A stretch of 64,000 bases of DNA from Nemertoderma westbladi (taxonomy: Eukaryota > Xenacoelomorpha > Nemertodermatida > Nemertodermatidae): the NCBI GenBank assembly GCA_032718475.1, contig JAUCBJ010000367.1, forward strand, positions 27,922-91,921, given 5' to 3'. Within the stretch, counting starts at the first letter, position 1. Each line of letters opens with the position of its first letter. This document shows positions 42,183 through 53,227 of the stretch, piece after piece. The position numbers and the translations under genes were made by a program. The notes under the pieces are model-generated. The model was not told where the DNA came from. It was given only the letters and a program-made list of their open reading frames with translations, and did no database searches.

Positions 42183-42298
42183 GGTGACAATAAGTAAAAA
42201 CAGTTACTGCATAAAACATTATAAATAAAAACGACATAGATAGAGATAAGTTTAAGAGATGCACCAATATAAATTATGTGATTGCGATAACATTTGGT

Positions 42299-42547
42299 TT
42301 ACAGTTCGTAGATATACTTGGTGACAACAAGTAATACAATATAATTAATAATCATAGGAATTGCACAACACGGATGGCGATTCATGGTATCCGCAATTAA
42401 TTGCAAGGCTCTAAGAGAACGAGCGATGTGTGTCTCATAATCGTCAGGTAATGGAATGTTGAAGTAGTTCAGTATCAGGTTTCTCTTTGGTCTTTGTTTT
42501 AAATGTGGTGCCGCGCATATCAAACACTTCAGATATGAAGCTGGCAT
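42299..42547 (-). CDS. Hypothetical minus-strand ORF, 82 codons
   Basis: Starts ATG (MPASYLKCLIC) and ends in a hydrophobic C-terminus (IPMIINYIVLLVVTKYIYEL) that could span a membrane. The frame stays open upstream of the ATG for at least a dozen codons (GVFIPPNLPQKQSR), so it may be part of a longer exon. It lies 116 bp upstream, in minus-strand order, of the two coding-like frames at 41713-42182 and could belong with them. Not recognised; it may also be a transposon remnant or chance, since a retrotransposon scrap lies directly upstream. Confidence 0.25.
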   Translation of the reverse strand: MPASYLKCLICAAPHLKQRPKRNLILNYFNIPLPDDYETHIARSLRALQLIADTMNRHPCCAIPMIINYIVLLVVTKYIYEL

Positions 42548-42694
42548 CCGTGATTGTTTTTGGGGAAGATTTGGTGGTATGAAAACGCCCTTACAGGTTC
42601 GTAATGTCGTATCTGTAGAAGATGAGCGACATCAGTTGTGGTACACTGTAACTTTTTCTAGCTAAATGATACAGTTCAGTGTTCAGATGGTGTT

Positions 42695-42846
42695 CACCAT
42701 CGGCTTTAGTTGACCTTTAGTCCAAATTGGTGGTGTCTTTTCCCCATTCAGCATCCGGTTGCAAACATCCAATAATGGTCTGTTTAGCACTCCTGGTTTC
42801 CATACCTCCGCAGGGATTTCATCTAATCCACTCGCTTTATTATTGA
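42695..42846 (-). pseudogene. Reverse-transcriptase fragment of a non-LTR retrotransposon
   Basis: About 50 minus-strand codons read NNKASGLDEIPAEVWK followed by a typical helix (LLDVCNRMLNGEK) and W-x-K. This matches the N-terminal entry to the RT domain of RTE/Jockey-like elements, where K-A-x-G-x-D-x-I-P-A-E-x-W is characteristic. The upstream region and all catalytic motifs are absent. It is in the opposite orientation to the 38464-40060 pseudogene, so it is a separate insertion. Confidence 0.7.
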
Positions 42847-42999
42847 ACATGCATTTCCAACCAAATTTGTTCAGAAGAAGTACGGAGAATCTTAGAGTAC
42901 AGGTAATCTTAACAAGTGTACAAAATGTCAACTCATTTCTGTCAAAATTGGCGGAGAAATAGCTTTCATGACCTACTACTGTACATGCAAAGTTTCAGG

Positions 43000-44330
43000 G
43001 TACTTTTAAAGGCTAGTTTTTTCACCGGTCAAAAAACACTAAATCTGCCACACACAAGTAAAATAGCCCACTTTGAATACACCATCTCAGCTAAGGAAAA
43101 TCTTTCTTAGCGAAAGTAGTTGATTTTCCTTAGCTTCGTGGATTTCAAGTCAATATTTACTAGAATGGCATTTCCTAAAGGAAATACAACCACAAAGCTA
43201 AGGAAAATTAAACAAAGGGCCACAATTTGGTTTGTTGCTTAGCCTAGTTTAGTAGCATTTGCCAATAAATAACTTCTATTCCTATATGGAAACTAGAGTT
43301 CTCTGGAATTCAGTCCAGATTGTGGTTCAGATAACACATACCAAGTTTCAGAAAATATTGTAGTTTATGTCCAAATTACCGCTTTTCTATCAAAATGCAT
43401 CTGTTTGCAGTGGTTGTCATGGAAACTGAAAAATAGAACAATGTAATTCGGATGCAGAATAAGTCATATAGTGGGAGTAGGTCTTGGTCCCAAGTCATTA
43501 TACTATTAACTTGTGCTTCAAATTATCATTTTATAAATTTTAACATCTGTTTAGTCTTGTTACTATGGTAACTGGATTGTGTAATTAACCTCGAACGGCT
43601 TGTATATGGACCTTATAGATGTGTTGCAAAACCCCAAATTTATATATATTACATTATTTTGCTACAAATAGAGTATTGAATTTAGATTTGAATGATATAG
43701 ACTTTAATAAACTACAGTTACCCTGGTAACTAGGTATTTCTGGAATGTTTTGAGTTTCATTAAAAGTTCCAACTAGTGGTCCAGTCCAGATAACACATAC
43801 CCAGTTTCATAAAATTGTATCATGAAGTCTATGTCCAAATGAGTAATTTTTGCATAAAAACATCTGTTTTCAGCGGTTGTCATGGTAACTGCAAAACAAA
43901 CAATGAAATTCGGACGCAGAATAAGTTATATAGTGGGGGTAGGGGTTGGTCCCAAGTCATAACACCTTAACCTTAAGCTTCAAATTATCATTTAAAAAAT
44001 GTTAACATCTGTTTAGCCAGGTTGCCTAGGTAACTGGATTTTCTATTTAACCTCAATCGGCTCTGCTATGGACCTTATAGTTGAGTTGAGAAACACCAGG
44101 TTTATATCTATTATAGTTTTCCTACAAATAGAGATACTTTTAAAGGCTAGTCTTTTCTGGAGTCAAAAAACACTAAATCTGCTCCATACAAGTATAAAAT
44201 AGCCCACTATGAATACACCATCTCAGCTAAGGAAAATCTTTCTTAGCGAAAGTAGTTGATTTTCCTTAGCTTCGTGGATTATGACTTGGGACCAACCCCT
44301 ACCCCCACTATATAACTTTTCACTTTTTAT
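43000..44330. repeat. Dispersed repeat family with X-box-like palindromes and hairpins (locus 1)
   Basis: Sequence blocks recur within this locus and again at 59770-60880. They include an actttt-aaaggctag block, a gctaaggaaaatc hairpin block (43090-43134 and 44226-44270), a ggtcccaagtcat block, and blocks around catctgttt and ggaccttatag. Two partial copies sit head to tail (about 43413 and 43876). Five 14-bp imperfect palindromes of the form GTTnnC-nnGGnAAC occur at 43413, 43559, 43717, 43876 and 44021. There is no ORF. It is likely a non-autonomous transposon or SINE-like family. Confidence 0.75.
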
Positions 44331-45096
44331 ATTTATAATAGGAGTGTCTTTAAAACGCCGTTCGATCGCCGCGATCGTTCGTTTTTATTAAATCCAGTAA
44401 ATATCCAACGAGAAAGTTTTACGATGCCAGTATTAAATTAAATTTGCTCACGCTTAAAATTATGAAACTTCCAAGAAGCTACGCGGTTAATACAGCTGAC
44501 GCCAATCATTTTAACCATGAGTAATATTCTGTGGAAATTCGGTCACCGGTCACGGTATGCCGGTCACACTAATCACCAGCGCAAAGCTGTTACCACTTTT
44601 GTCAAAGTTTTTCAAAAAAATAATTCTCACAGGACAATAGCGATTAAACCGGTTGAGTGGTTAAAATATACCCAATATCCCGATAGCCCATCATTCTATT
44701 ATAAATACACAGTAAAATACTTTATTTCATTATTTCATATTTTTCGCACATTGTTTTAGCGCAATATTATTGATTATTTTTACACTTAATATTTCACAAA
44801 ATTTGTTGATGGAATCTGTGAAACCATCACAACCAAAAATGATGCCATTAAAAATATATAATGCATCTGTTCTGAGTTTTATATATTCATAATTTAAAAT
44901 AATATATTCATATAAATTAATTATCATGAAGATAACCCATTATAGTAAAACGATGAGATAATACTATACACGTTCGTGGGGCCTTCGCGCAGCACGAGGC
45001 CCATTTATTAGATACAAATTAAAATTGAGCGACTGTATCACAAAATCAGGTTTTGAGAAATTTACCCACACCACCAATCAATCAAAGAAAGGGGGA
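44331..45096. other. Intergenic DNA left of the LTR element
   Basis: No gene recognised. Contains a perfect short palindrome (cgatcgccgcgatcg near 44363). Confidence 0.5.
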
Positions 45097-45101
45097 CAGT
45101 A
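45097..45101 (+). repeat. Target-site duplication, left copy (CAGTA)
   Basis: The 5-bp CAGTA directly precedes the 5' LTR and is repeated directly after the 3' LTR at 57594-57598. A 5-bp duplication fits the 4-6 bp usual for BEL/Pao elements. Confidence 0.9.
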
Positions 45102-46321
45102 TGTAAAAGCTTTTGTGGGATAACTGATTCGTTTGCCTTGCTGGCCAGTTCCCCCGCCCCGGTCGCTAGAATACTCTAAAAGGGATCTATAGCTAAAATA
45201 GTGCAAGCTACCAGCTTATTGGCTGATGTGCTGTACGAAGGTATCTGGGTTCCGTTCGATCGGCCAACCAGCTTAGGGAGGTTGCCTCAGCCCTGCTGTC
45301 CGTATCGGCCAATAGAATTTGAGTGGGCGTTGATTTTGACCTATCCCAGAGCTACTGAACTGAATTTCCTATCTGTATGCTCATCCTCTGTGTTGGACGG
45401 GAGCTTCGGGGAATAAGGGTAGTTGGTATCCTCGTATAGTCAGGTAGTCATATGATTCTTTATATGATTCTGTTGTTGTGTTCCCATTTTTCGCCAGACC
45501 ACCGGCTTTTGGGAAGAACTCTAGTAAAACTGCTTAAATTATCGAAAGTATAACTGTTATTCAATCAACCTACTGATCTAATTAACTCACTATTAATCAT
45601 ATAATTCTCCCGAACTTTACTTATTAATTATATTGTTTGTACTGTTATTTACCGTCAGTTATTAATTGCATCTATTTGTTGAGGAAATATTGCTCTTTGG
45701 AGAATACTGATAAATCACCCAAAATTCCCAATTTTCTTGATACACTACAGGTTAGAGAGACAGGATATACATAACAATTGCGATTTATAAAAAATGTGGT
45801 GTGTATTGAATCTAATGTTATTTAGCAGACCCTACATGAGTCAATTGCTGCTCTCTTTATGTGTGATCAAATTTACTGACGGTCGGCAGAATAGTGTGCA
45901 TGATTGTGATTGGTAACAAAGCATCTCCTAAAGAATGCGCCTTATACTTTAATCATAAGCAGTATCGTTGCGTTTAGTATAAGTCCTAGCTCTGTTTAAA
46001 TAGATAGAGCGCCACGTCCTAAAGGAACTGTTAATATTTTCCCGAAAGCCAATAATATCTGTCAGAAATTAATTATTAACGATCAATCGAATAATACAGT
46101 AGGTTTACACTGCAACCTTACACTGCAATAATAAAATTTAAGCATCCGAATTCAGCCTCCCGGGTGTATCCATCGGGTGAATGATCGCGCATGGGCTGGC
46201 TTCGGCTAATGTTTTGTTTATTAGCATAAAATATTGTCGTATGCTAAAGGTGTGTTAATTAACTAAAAGACATATAAATTTTGGCAGGTTAAACTGCTAA
46301 AGGTCTTCAAAAGCGCGAACA
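45102..46321 (+). repeat. 5' LTR (1220 bp)
   Basis: Begins TGTAAAAGC and ends GCGCGAACA (TG...CA ends). It matches the 3' LTR nearly base for base. The differences I see are one C/G in the early C-tract, g/a in gtgggc(g/a)ttg, a/c in cagg(a/c)tata, and a small cluster with a 1-bp indel near 45787. An AATAAA polyadenylation signal lies at 46130-46135. The 71-codon ORF inside is not called, since it occurs identically in both LTRs and has no known motif. Confidence 0.95.
46130..46135 (+). promoter_or_regulatory. Polyadenylation signal in 5' LTR
   Basis: AATAAA about 190 bp before the LTR end. The matching site in the 3' LTR is at 57402-57407, which is the one expected to act on the element's transcript. 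Confidence 0.5.
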
Positions 46322-46389
46322 ATAACAGTTATCGATCTTATTGCAGTAAGCAATAAGGTTGCAAAATACCGTAGTGACCGGTAAACCTG

Positions 46390-46522
46390 AACCGGTACTT
46401 CAGTAGGTCAGTAGGCCCAACTGCCAGAACCGGTACTGCTGTAGGTCCGTAGGTCCAACTGCCAGAACCGGTACTTCTGTAGGTCTGTAGGCCCAACTGT
46501 CCTAACCGGTACTGCTGTATAA
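46390..46522 (+). repeat. 38-bp tandem repeat in the leader
   Basis: Copies start at 46390, 46428, 46466 and 46504, each opening with aaccggtact. The last copy is partial. Spacing is exactly 38 bp. Confidence 0.95.
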
Positions 46523-46689
46523 GTACATTAGTATTATTCGAATTTGATTATTGTATACCGGTAGGTCTTAGTATTTATCAGGGACGGCCGCCCTGGTTTT
46601 TATTGAGATTTTACTTATTTCTGTCGGTTTTATTTCCTAGTAAGTAAATATTGAGCTGAAGATGTGTAAGTCTGCTCAGATTGTTCAGA

Positions 46690-47265
46690 TAATTGTAGGC
46701 TGAGCTGCTGTCTGACTGTTGTTGGGTTTGGAGAGATTACGGCGTGTGTAGAGTTTGTCTGATAAAGTGCCGTTAGTAAGTTGGGGCAGCCATATGCTGT
46801 AAGGTCAATCCCCTCTTAAAGAATAAGTCGTACTACCGTGTTAGAACGCATACTAACTAACTATTTCAGAATCTGCATATACTGTAGTTTATTTAGGCTT
46901 GATCGTAGTCTGCCAGCGTTTTAGCCTGTGTTTGTTTGTGTGGTCTGTTCAGGTACCGTAATAGTTATTACTCAGATATTTTGTAGGCTGGATTGTTGTC
47001 TAGCTATTATTAGGTCTGAAGAGATTGCTGTGTGTGTGGAGTTTGTCTGATAAAGTGCTGTTAGTAAGTTGGGGCAGCCATATGCTGTAAGGTCAATCCC
47101 CTCTTAAAGAATAAGTCGTACTACCGTGTTAGAACGCATACTAACTAACCATTTCAGAATCTACACGTACGGTAGTTTATTTAGGCTTGGTGGTAGTCTG
47201 CCAGCGTTTGGTTTGTATTTTGTTTGAGTATTCTGTACGGGTAGCGTAATATTTATTATTCAGAG
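46690..47265 (+). repeat. 288-bp tandem duplication in the leader
   Basis: Two adjacent copies offset by 288 bp (for example gataaagtgc at 46761 and 47049). A central block of about 110 bp is almost identical, while the flanks have diverged more. The sharp identity of the centre may reflect constraint or recent exchange. Confidence 0.9.
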
Positions 47266-48200
47266 TTTATGCGATTATTCGCAACATTCATGTCCCCAAG
47301 TTTATCCCTACAGTAATTGTGCTTGTTATACATACCGTTATAGTTAAATTAACCCCGGTACTACACGGGCTGCTTGGCGTAGGACAAGACTGGTGACTTT
47401 GTGCTCTGGTCACTCCAGCAGATGCCGTGGTTCTTTTAACTGTTCAAGTATATTTAACTACTGATTATTTGTTATACCGGTACTTGTACCTAATTTAGGG
47501 TTTAGTGTACAGTGCTTTCCGAAGTAATTAGTGTGTAGGCAGTATATTTGTGTTGTAAAGTGGTTAATAGGCACGCTGGATCTGGTAGTCCGCGGTAATT
47601 AACTTCTAGGTAGGAACAATCCGTGATACATAACGTAGTACCTATAGCGATACGGTTATAGGTCGTCAGGCGGTGGTATTTTCCTATCTGGACAGTGCAA
47701 TATATTTACTACTACTTATTATTTCAAATACCGTAGTACCCTGTCTGTTGTAATAACCAGAAGATCTAACCCTTTGTTAGGCTGGTTTGTAGACTTCCTG
47801 TAAAATTACCCTAAAAATTCGTACGTAATATTTTTGTTGTGTTTAATTAGAGATTTAATCTCACCCGTATCGTAAGTAATTTGTAGTATTAAGTAACTTA
47901 GGTAAATTAGAATTATCAGTTTTAGTGTCAAATAAATAGCACTTCACTGAGAGCGCACAGCTTCTGTGTAGTGACCCCCCAGAAATAATAACATTTATTT
48001 CAAGTATTGACAAACCCATTTTAAACGGGTATATATCTATTATAAATCAACTCAAACGATTTATAAATAGTAGGCCTGCCATACAACAACTAGGTCTCAA
48101 TATCAGTTGGACTACTGCTTAAATAACGGTAATAAAGTAAGTTAAAGTAACCAAGTAACCCTAAAATAGTCAGAAATTCAATTATTCTAAAATAATTGAC

Positions 48201-48478
48201 ATACCGGTATTTACCATAGGCTTATTATATTTATTTCTATAAATTTGAGCTGAAATCATACCGGTACTCTGTAATTAATTCTAGTTCATAATTATACTTA
48301 TATATACTATCAGTGTAAGCTGTATACCGGTATTCACGATAGGCCTATTATATATTTATATATATCTGTGCTAAATTTATATACCGGTACTCTGTGACAA
48401 ACCTAGTTTACAATACTTATATATATTATAAGTGCATACCGGTATTCTAATATACTGCAATAAATTACCGGTACTAGG
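48201..48478 (+). repeat. About 120-bp tandem repeat just upstream of gag
   Basis: Copies begin with ataccggtat at 48201, 48323 and 48436 (the third partial), with a second ACCGGT in the middle of each full copy. It ends about 75 bp before the gag ATG. Confidence 0.9.
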
Positions 48479-48553
48479 CCAGCGGTCATACTGAATTACT
48501 AGACTTGCTTTAACTGTAACTATAGCAGTAAGCATTCAACTGTATAGCTAAAC

Positions 48554-51500
48554 ATGTCTGACACTCAGCAAAACCTGTCAGACAGTCTAATAGATACAAC
48601 CATCCGAAAGGTCACCCCTCCAGTAGTATCAGACCCTAAGCTAATCCACCATAGGTCCATTATAGGTACTCGGGCCCAAGTCAAACGGAACCAGGAAGCA
48701 GCTGTCCCAAAGCAGCAACAGCCTAGTCAAGAAACTTGTTCCCAGCGATCCTATAGCTCCAGTAGTTCGGATACTGTCGAGCTGACCCCCGAACGCGGAT
48801 TGCAGATGGCGGCTACAGCTTACTCGGACCCTCTTCTCACCCTTCCTGCCGCAGTGCTAACCACTATATTGATTGCGGTGGAGGAACATCAAGCAGATTG
48901 GGCGAGGAATAAGAAAGCGACCCAAGATAATTATGCGGGATACGCCAGGGAAGAATTGATGTCTATTGTCGAGTCACAATGGAACTTTCCCGGACCTGGA
49001 CTCCCGTTAGATCTGTCCGAAGCTACTTGGGAGGATATACACCGGATGGGAGTGACTAAAGATACAATGGATCCAGCTGTTTGGAAGAGGTCGGCAGCAG
49101 GATATGTGCAAGGGTTCTTCGGCTCCTTAGAGCGGTTAGAAGAACAACTGTTTCGACAACCTCAAGGACCTCAAGAGCAGGAAGAGCTGCTTTATCAAGT
49201 ACGCGAAAGAACCCTACGTATTAGAATAATCCTATCAGCCTTTGAGGAAACTTCCAAAAGAAGACAGGACACGTCGCTGCAGGTTTCTGTTAAGACTTGG
49301 TTCCAGCGAGTAGGTCGCAAAGTGCAAGAAACGGACCAGTGGAAATCCCAGCTGTCTGAGAGACTAACTTCTGAAGACCCAACTGATGTCACCATTTCTC
49401 AAGCGGAAAGCGAAGAGACCCCCGAGAAACCGCGAACTAGAGACGCTATCGACATTTATCTGTCCGACTATCAGCGATTCCTAGGAGACGAAGAGTTGAG
49501 GAGACGGCTGTCTGGACTTTCCCCTAATAGTGAAGGAACCAAGCTTGTGTTGGACTCAATCGATGCCGAAATGTTAGCTGCAAACCAAGCTGAATTTGAT
49601 GAAAAACTCCGCCTCACTAGAGTCCGAGAAGAACAAGTAAAGAAAGAACGGATAGAGAAAAGAAAGGTAGCAGCAGCAGCGGCAGCTGAAGCAGAAGCAG
49701 AAAGAAAAGAAGCAGAAGCCGAAAGAAAAGCGGCAGAAGCAGAAGCCGAAAGAAAAGCGGCAGAAGCAGAAGCCGAAAGAAAAGCGGCAGAAGCAGAAGC
49801 CGAAAGAAAGGCGGCAGAAGCAGAAGCCGAAAGAAAGGCGGCAGAAGCAGAAGCCGAAAGAAAGGCGGCAGAAGCAGAAGCAGAAAGAAAAGCGGTGGAA
49901 GCAGAAAGAAAAGCAGCAGTGGCAGAAGCAGAACGGAGAGCGTCTGAGGAGACTATCCAACTGGAGTTGGAAAATCTGCAAGAGACGCAAGACAGTATAA
50001 ATAAACAGTTTACTGCTAATCAAATGCAGATGATGAGAAAATCTACTCCCAAGCGCCAGGGATACACATCCTCGGAGGAAGGCGAGACCACCGATCCTGA
50101 AGGCGGAGGAAATAGATCTCATCTAAGTAGGCGTAGAAAAACATCTTACCGTCGCAAATTGCCTGATTTGCCCCCAGCTGTTAGAAGACAGCTAGCTAGC
50201 ACAGACTTGAGTAGTATAGAACCTACAGCCCAAAGTATTAAGGTCAAAAGACTCCCTACAATAGTTGATGAGCCTGAAATAATTAGGCCTGTCGTTCCCA
50301 AAGTCACTTCTGTGTTAGAGACCCCTGTACTTCCAGAGCTTAACTCTAAATTCCCTTTACATAGTACTACACTGCCTGTACCCGGTGGAACAGTCCAAGA
50401 GAATATCCCTGTCCGGATAGCAGAGAGAGAAATCAAAGATTTGTCTCCCGTCGTCCCGCGTCAGCCCGCTACTATGTTGGCGACTCCCGCTTCGGCGGTT
50501 GAGTGGGTAGAAGAGGGACGGCGGGGGATGAATCTCCTGCTAGGACAGATGCAGGAGACTGTCCACCAACTTAAGGGAACAGTGAGGGAAGGTAGAGCAG
50601 AGTTGCAAGAAGTGCAGCAAAGTATCGCACTAGAACGCGATAAATTAGTCAATATACAAAAGGGCATACCAATACCCCCTGTAACATTGTGTCAACCTGT
50701 TAGGTCTGAAGTATTACATGCGCAAGGTGTGGAGCCTACACGCATCTATACTGCTAGTGAAGTTGAAACTCCTATAACAAACCCTATTAAGGGTGATTAT
50801 AGACCTGTTATTAATGATATTCCCTATAGACCTGATAATGATCCGAGAAATTTATATACCGATAATTCTATATTAAATAACACGATGGCCCAAGAAAGCT
50901 TTACGCGGCAGATGGCTAGAACAGAAGCCTGCCAAGCGGTCAAAGTGGGAGAGATCGTCAAATTCAATGGAGACGAAATGAAATGGTTACCTTTCAACGA
51001 ATATTACAAAGACAGCATACAGAACTCTGTGCTATCTAACGGAGAGAAACTTAGGTTCCTCATCAAGTGCTTGGAAGGACCTCCCAAGTTAATGGCGTTA
51101 AAGTTTATTGGACATCCAGAAGGATTAAGACAAGTTTGGGATACATTAAACATCAGGTATGGTAACAAGGACAACATAGCTAAGTATTTGTATGCGAAAT
51201 TAGTGGCCCCTCGACACTTCCTTAGTAGCGGGATTATAGAGTTTTCCGATGAGATTCAAGAGATCTGTAGACAATTGGACTGGTTAGGTAAGTCTCATGA
51301 ATATCAGAGTTCCATGGTTATTGGAGCCGTAGTCTCTACTTTACCAAAGGGTGGAGTATGTACACGCTGGGACAAGAAAGTGTTGTACATGAATGAACAA
51401 CAACGACGAAGTCCTACCATGGCTGACCTCATGTCCTTCTTAGATGGTGAGGTAAAACTACAACTCATCAAGCAGTCCAGAGAGAAAACATCGGAAAATA

Positions 51501-53227
51501 AGGTAAGTGAGAAACCCTCTTCTAGGAGAAGAGTAACACCTGTGTGTTACAATGACGACGGCGAAAGCCAAGCTTCTCAAGAAGAAGACAGCGGGAAAGA
51601 CACCGAACGATCTTACTATGTTGACAAAACCTCCAAAGACGTAAGTAAATACAAGTCTCGAACCAGTGACAGGAGAGAACAGGTAACAACAACTCCTCCT
51701 ACGTCTCCTAAGAGAATTCACGGAAGAAAGCCCGAAGAAAGAACGAGAGTGCAGAACGTTAACCAAGTTAAGGTGAGTAACATCAAACCAAAATGTGCGC
51801 TGTGCGACGGGCCCCACCGTTTGAGTGCGTGTGCTGAATTTCTAAAGAAATCCCTTGTAGACAGAAGTACAGTCCTGTGGAATAAGCGGTTATGCTATAA
51901 TTGCCTCAGATCAGGACACCAACGGCGAACCTGTTACTCCGACATAAAGTGTGCAAAGTGTGGCGCGAAACATCACATCTTGTTACACAGTGAGTTCGAA
52001 CGAGACAAACTGAGTCAGGTAAGTGAGCCCGAACTACATGTCCAATTCAGTGATGTAAACGACACTGATCAAGAATCTGAGATGGAAGGATTCTATACTG
52101 ACGAATTCTCCGACGCCAACGAATCCTGTTATCTAATCAATACCGCAGTGTATCGAGCACTTACTTACGAAAAGGACATCAACGATGAGTTTCCCCCAAC
52201 TACTTTCGCCAAACAACCATCTTGGAAAGCTCCAGCTTCCAACGTAGGAATCAGAGAATTTCCTGTAGTTCAAGTAAGAGTTCACGGTCTTAACAAAAGC
52301 TACATAGTGAACGCCCTCCTTGACTCCGGCAGCACAGGAACATTCATCGATCAAGAACTAGCCAAAGATATCTTTGGTGGACAACCCAAGTTCCGGACTA
52401 AATTGAATATGTCAGGAATTATGCAGGTTTGGAAATCTACCCTAACGGCAGATTACTATGTAGGTGTGTTGTCCACCCCCCAGGATAAGTTAGGAACACA
52501 AGGTATAAGGTCAGTAAAAATGGTGGCTATAAAGAACTTTGCTACTACTCAAGCAGAACCTTATAACTGGGACGAGGACGAGTGCATCCAACATCTTGAG
52601 ATACCTCGATTCCAAACCGATTATCCTGGAGTGCAAATCCTCATCGGCCAAAACGCGCATGAGGCGCTCGAGACATTGGAGAAACGGCCTGCTCAACCGC
52701 AGCCATTACAAACTTATGCGGTAAGAACTAGAGTAGGTTGGTACTTCACTGGCCCTTCCCGTAGAACTCTCAAAGAGAGATTACCTCAACAACAGGTATA
52801 CCAAGTAAAGGAATGGGAAGTGGAGAGCAGTGAGGTGGACGACCCAACTGAGGGAACACCATACTCCTCAGATAATGACGATATTAACTCCAATGTAGAT
52901 CAATGGAGACATCGCCCCGAGATGATTAATCTAGCCGACAGCGCTTCCAGAGGAGCAACTCCTCAAGAACGGATAGATACTCCCGGCTGGTTAAGTGGAC
53001 CCGACTCCCTAAGTAAAGAAGAAGATGAATGGCCTCCTCATCTTACCACGGCGAAGATTAGACAGGCCAAGGGAGTGGAGGAAGTAACACGACAGCCTAA
53101 TCGCCCAGCTGGTCATTTAGGTTTACTGGAAAGAGACCGAAAACTGTCTGGAAACCATGGAAGGCAAGATACTCTTCCTACGACCACTTCCCTAATTCGA
53201 CAAAGATCTAGGGACTCCATAACGTAA
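48554..53227 (+). CDS. gag-pro: Gag-protease polyprotein of BEL/Pao element, fused to a pol remnant
   Basis: 1557 residues, starting at the first ATG (acATGtct). Residues 1-370 are hydrophilic with no known fold. Residues 372-466 are a charged Ala/Glu/Lys/Arg repeat (KAAEAEAER) likely to be a coiled coil or single helix. Residues 799-975 match the BEL-type Gag core (FNGDEMKW, later RWDKKVL). Residues 1079-1146 are CCHC/CCCH zinc knuckles (CALCDGPH, CYNCLRSGH, CAKCGAKHH) that bind the RNA. The retroviral-type aspartic protease has its catalytic D1257-S-G and the RVGWYFTGP motif near residue 1395. From about 1450 the protein jumps to a segment (NLADSASRG, WLSGPDSL, EDEWP) that in full elements lies after RNase H. 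RT, RNase H and integrase are missing, yet the frame is intact across the join. It probably makes particles that package element RNA. Confidence 0.93.
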   Translation: MSDTQQNLSDSLIDTTIRKVTPPVVSDPKLIHHRSIIGTRAQVKRNQEAAVPKQQQPSQETCSQRSYSSSSSDTVELTPERGLQMAATAYSDPLLTLPAAVLTTILIAVEEHQADWARNKKATQDNYAGYAREELMSIVESQWNFPGPGLPLDLSEATWEDIHRMGVTKDTMDPAVWKRSAAGYVQGFFGSLERLEEQLFRQPQGPQEQEELLYQVRERTLRIRIILSAFEETSKRRQDTSLQVSVKTWFQRVGRKVQETDQWKSQLSERLTSEDPTDVTISQAESEETPEKPRTRDAIDIYLSDYQRFLGDEELRRRLSGLSPNSEGTKLVLDSIDAEMLAANQAEFDEKLRLTRVREEQVKKERIEKRKVAAAAAAEAEAERKEAEAERKAAEAEAERKAAEAEAERKAAEAEAERKAAEAEAERKAAEAEAERKAAEAEAERKAVEAERKAAVAEAERRASEETIQLELENLQETQDSINKQFTANQMQMMRKSTPKRQGYTSSEEGETTDPEGGGNRSHLSRRRKTSYRRKLPDLPPAVRRQLASTDLSSIEPTAQSIKVKRLPTIVDEPEIIRPVVPKVTSVLETPVLPELNSKFPLHSTTLPVPGGTVQENIPVRIAEREIKDLSPVVPRQPATMLATPASAVEWVEEGRRGMNLLLGQMQETVHQLKGTVREGRAELQEVQQSIALERDKLVNIQKGIPIPPVTLCQPVRSEVLHAQGVEPTRIYTASEVETPITNPIKGDYRPVINDIPYRPDNDPRNLYTDNSILNNTMAQESFTRQMARTEACQAVKVGEIVKFNGDEMKWLPFNEYYKDSIQNSVLSNGEKLRFLIKCLEGPPKLMALKFIGHPEGLRQVWDTLNIRYGNKDNIAKYLYAKLVAPRHFLSSGIIEFSDEIQEICRQLDWLGKSHEYQSSMVIGAVVSTLPKGGVCTRWDKKVLYMNEQQRRSPTMADLMSFLDGEVKLQLIKQSREKTSENKVSEKPSSRRRVTPVCYNDDGESQASQEEDSGKDTERSYYVDKTSKDVSKYKSRTSDRREQVTTTPPTSPKRIHGRKPEERTRVQNVNQVKVSNIKPKCALCDGPHRLSACAEFLKKSLVDRSTVLWNKRLCYNCLRSGHQRRTCYSDIKCAKCGAKHHILLHSEFERDKLSQVSEPELHVQFSDVNDTDQESEMEGFYTDEFSDANESCYLINTAVYRALTYEKDINDEFPPTTFAKQPSWKAPASNVGIREFPVVQVRVHGLNKSYIVNALLDSGSTGTFIDQELAKDIFGGQPKFRTKLNMSGIMQVWKSTLTADYYVGVLSTPQDKLGTQGIRSVKMVAIKNFATTQAEPYNWDEDECIQHLEIPRFQTDYPGVQILIGQNAHEALETLEKRPAQPQPLQTYAVRTRVGWYFTGPSRRTLKERLPQQQVYQVKEWEVESSEVDDPTEGTPYSSDNDDINSNVDQWRHRPEMINLADSASRGATPQERIDTPGWLSGPDSLSKEEDEWPPHLTTAKIRQAKGVEEVTRQPNRPAGHLGLLERDRKLSGNHGRQDTLPTTTSLIRQRSRDSIT
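49668..49945 (+). repeat. 27-bp tandem repeat inside gag
   Basis: About six near-identical 27-bp units encode the 9-residue KAAEAEAER repeat, with degenerate partial units at both ends. The repeat number is likely to vary between copies of the element without breaking the frame. Confidence 0.95.

Noticed and set aside
45201-45416. 71-codon ORF, also present at 56474-56689
   Set aside because: It is inside both LTRs and so duplicated with them. It has no recognisable motif.
49574-50122. 182-codon minus-strand ORF rich in Phe, Cys and Ser
   Set aside because: It is the antisense shadow of the GAA/GCA-rich repeat in gag.
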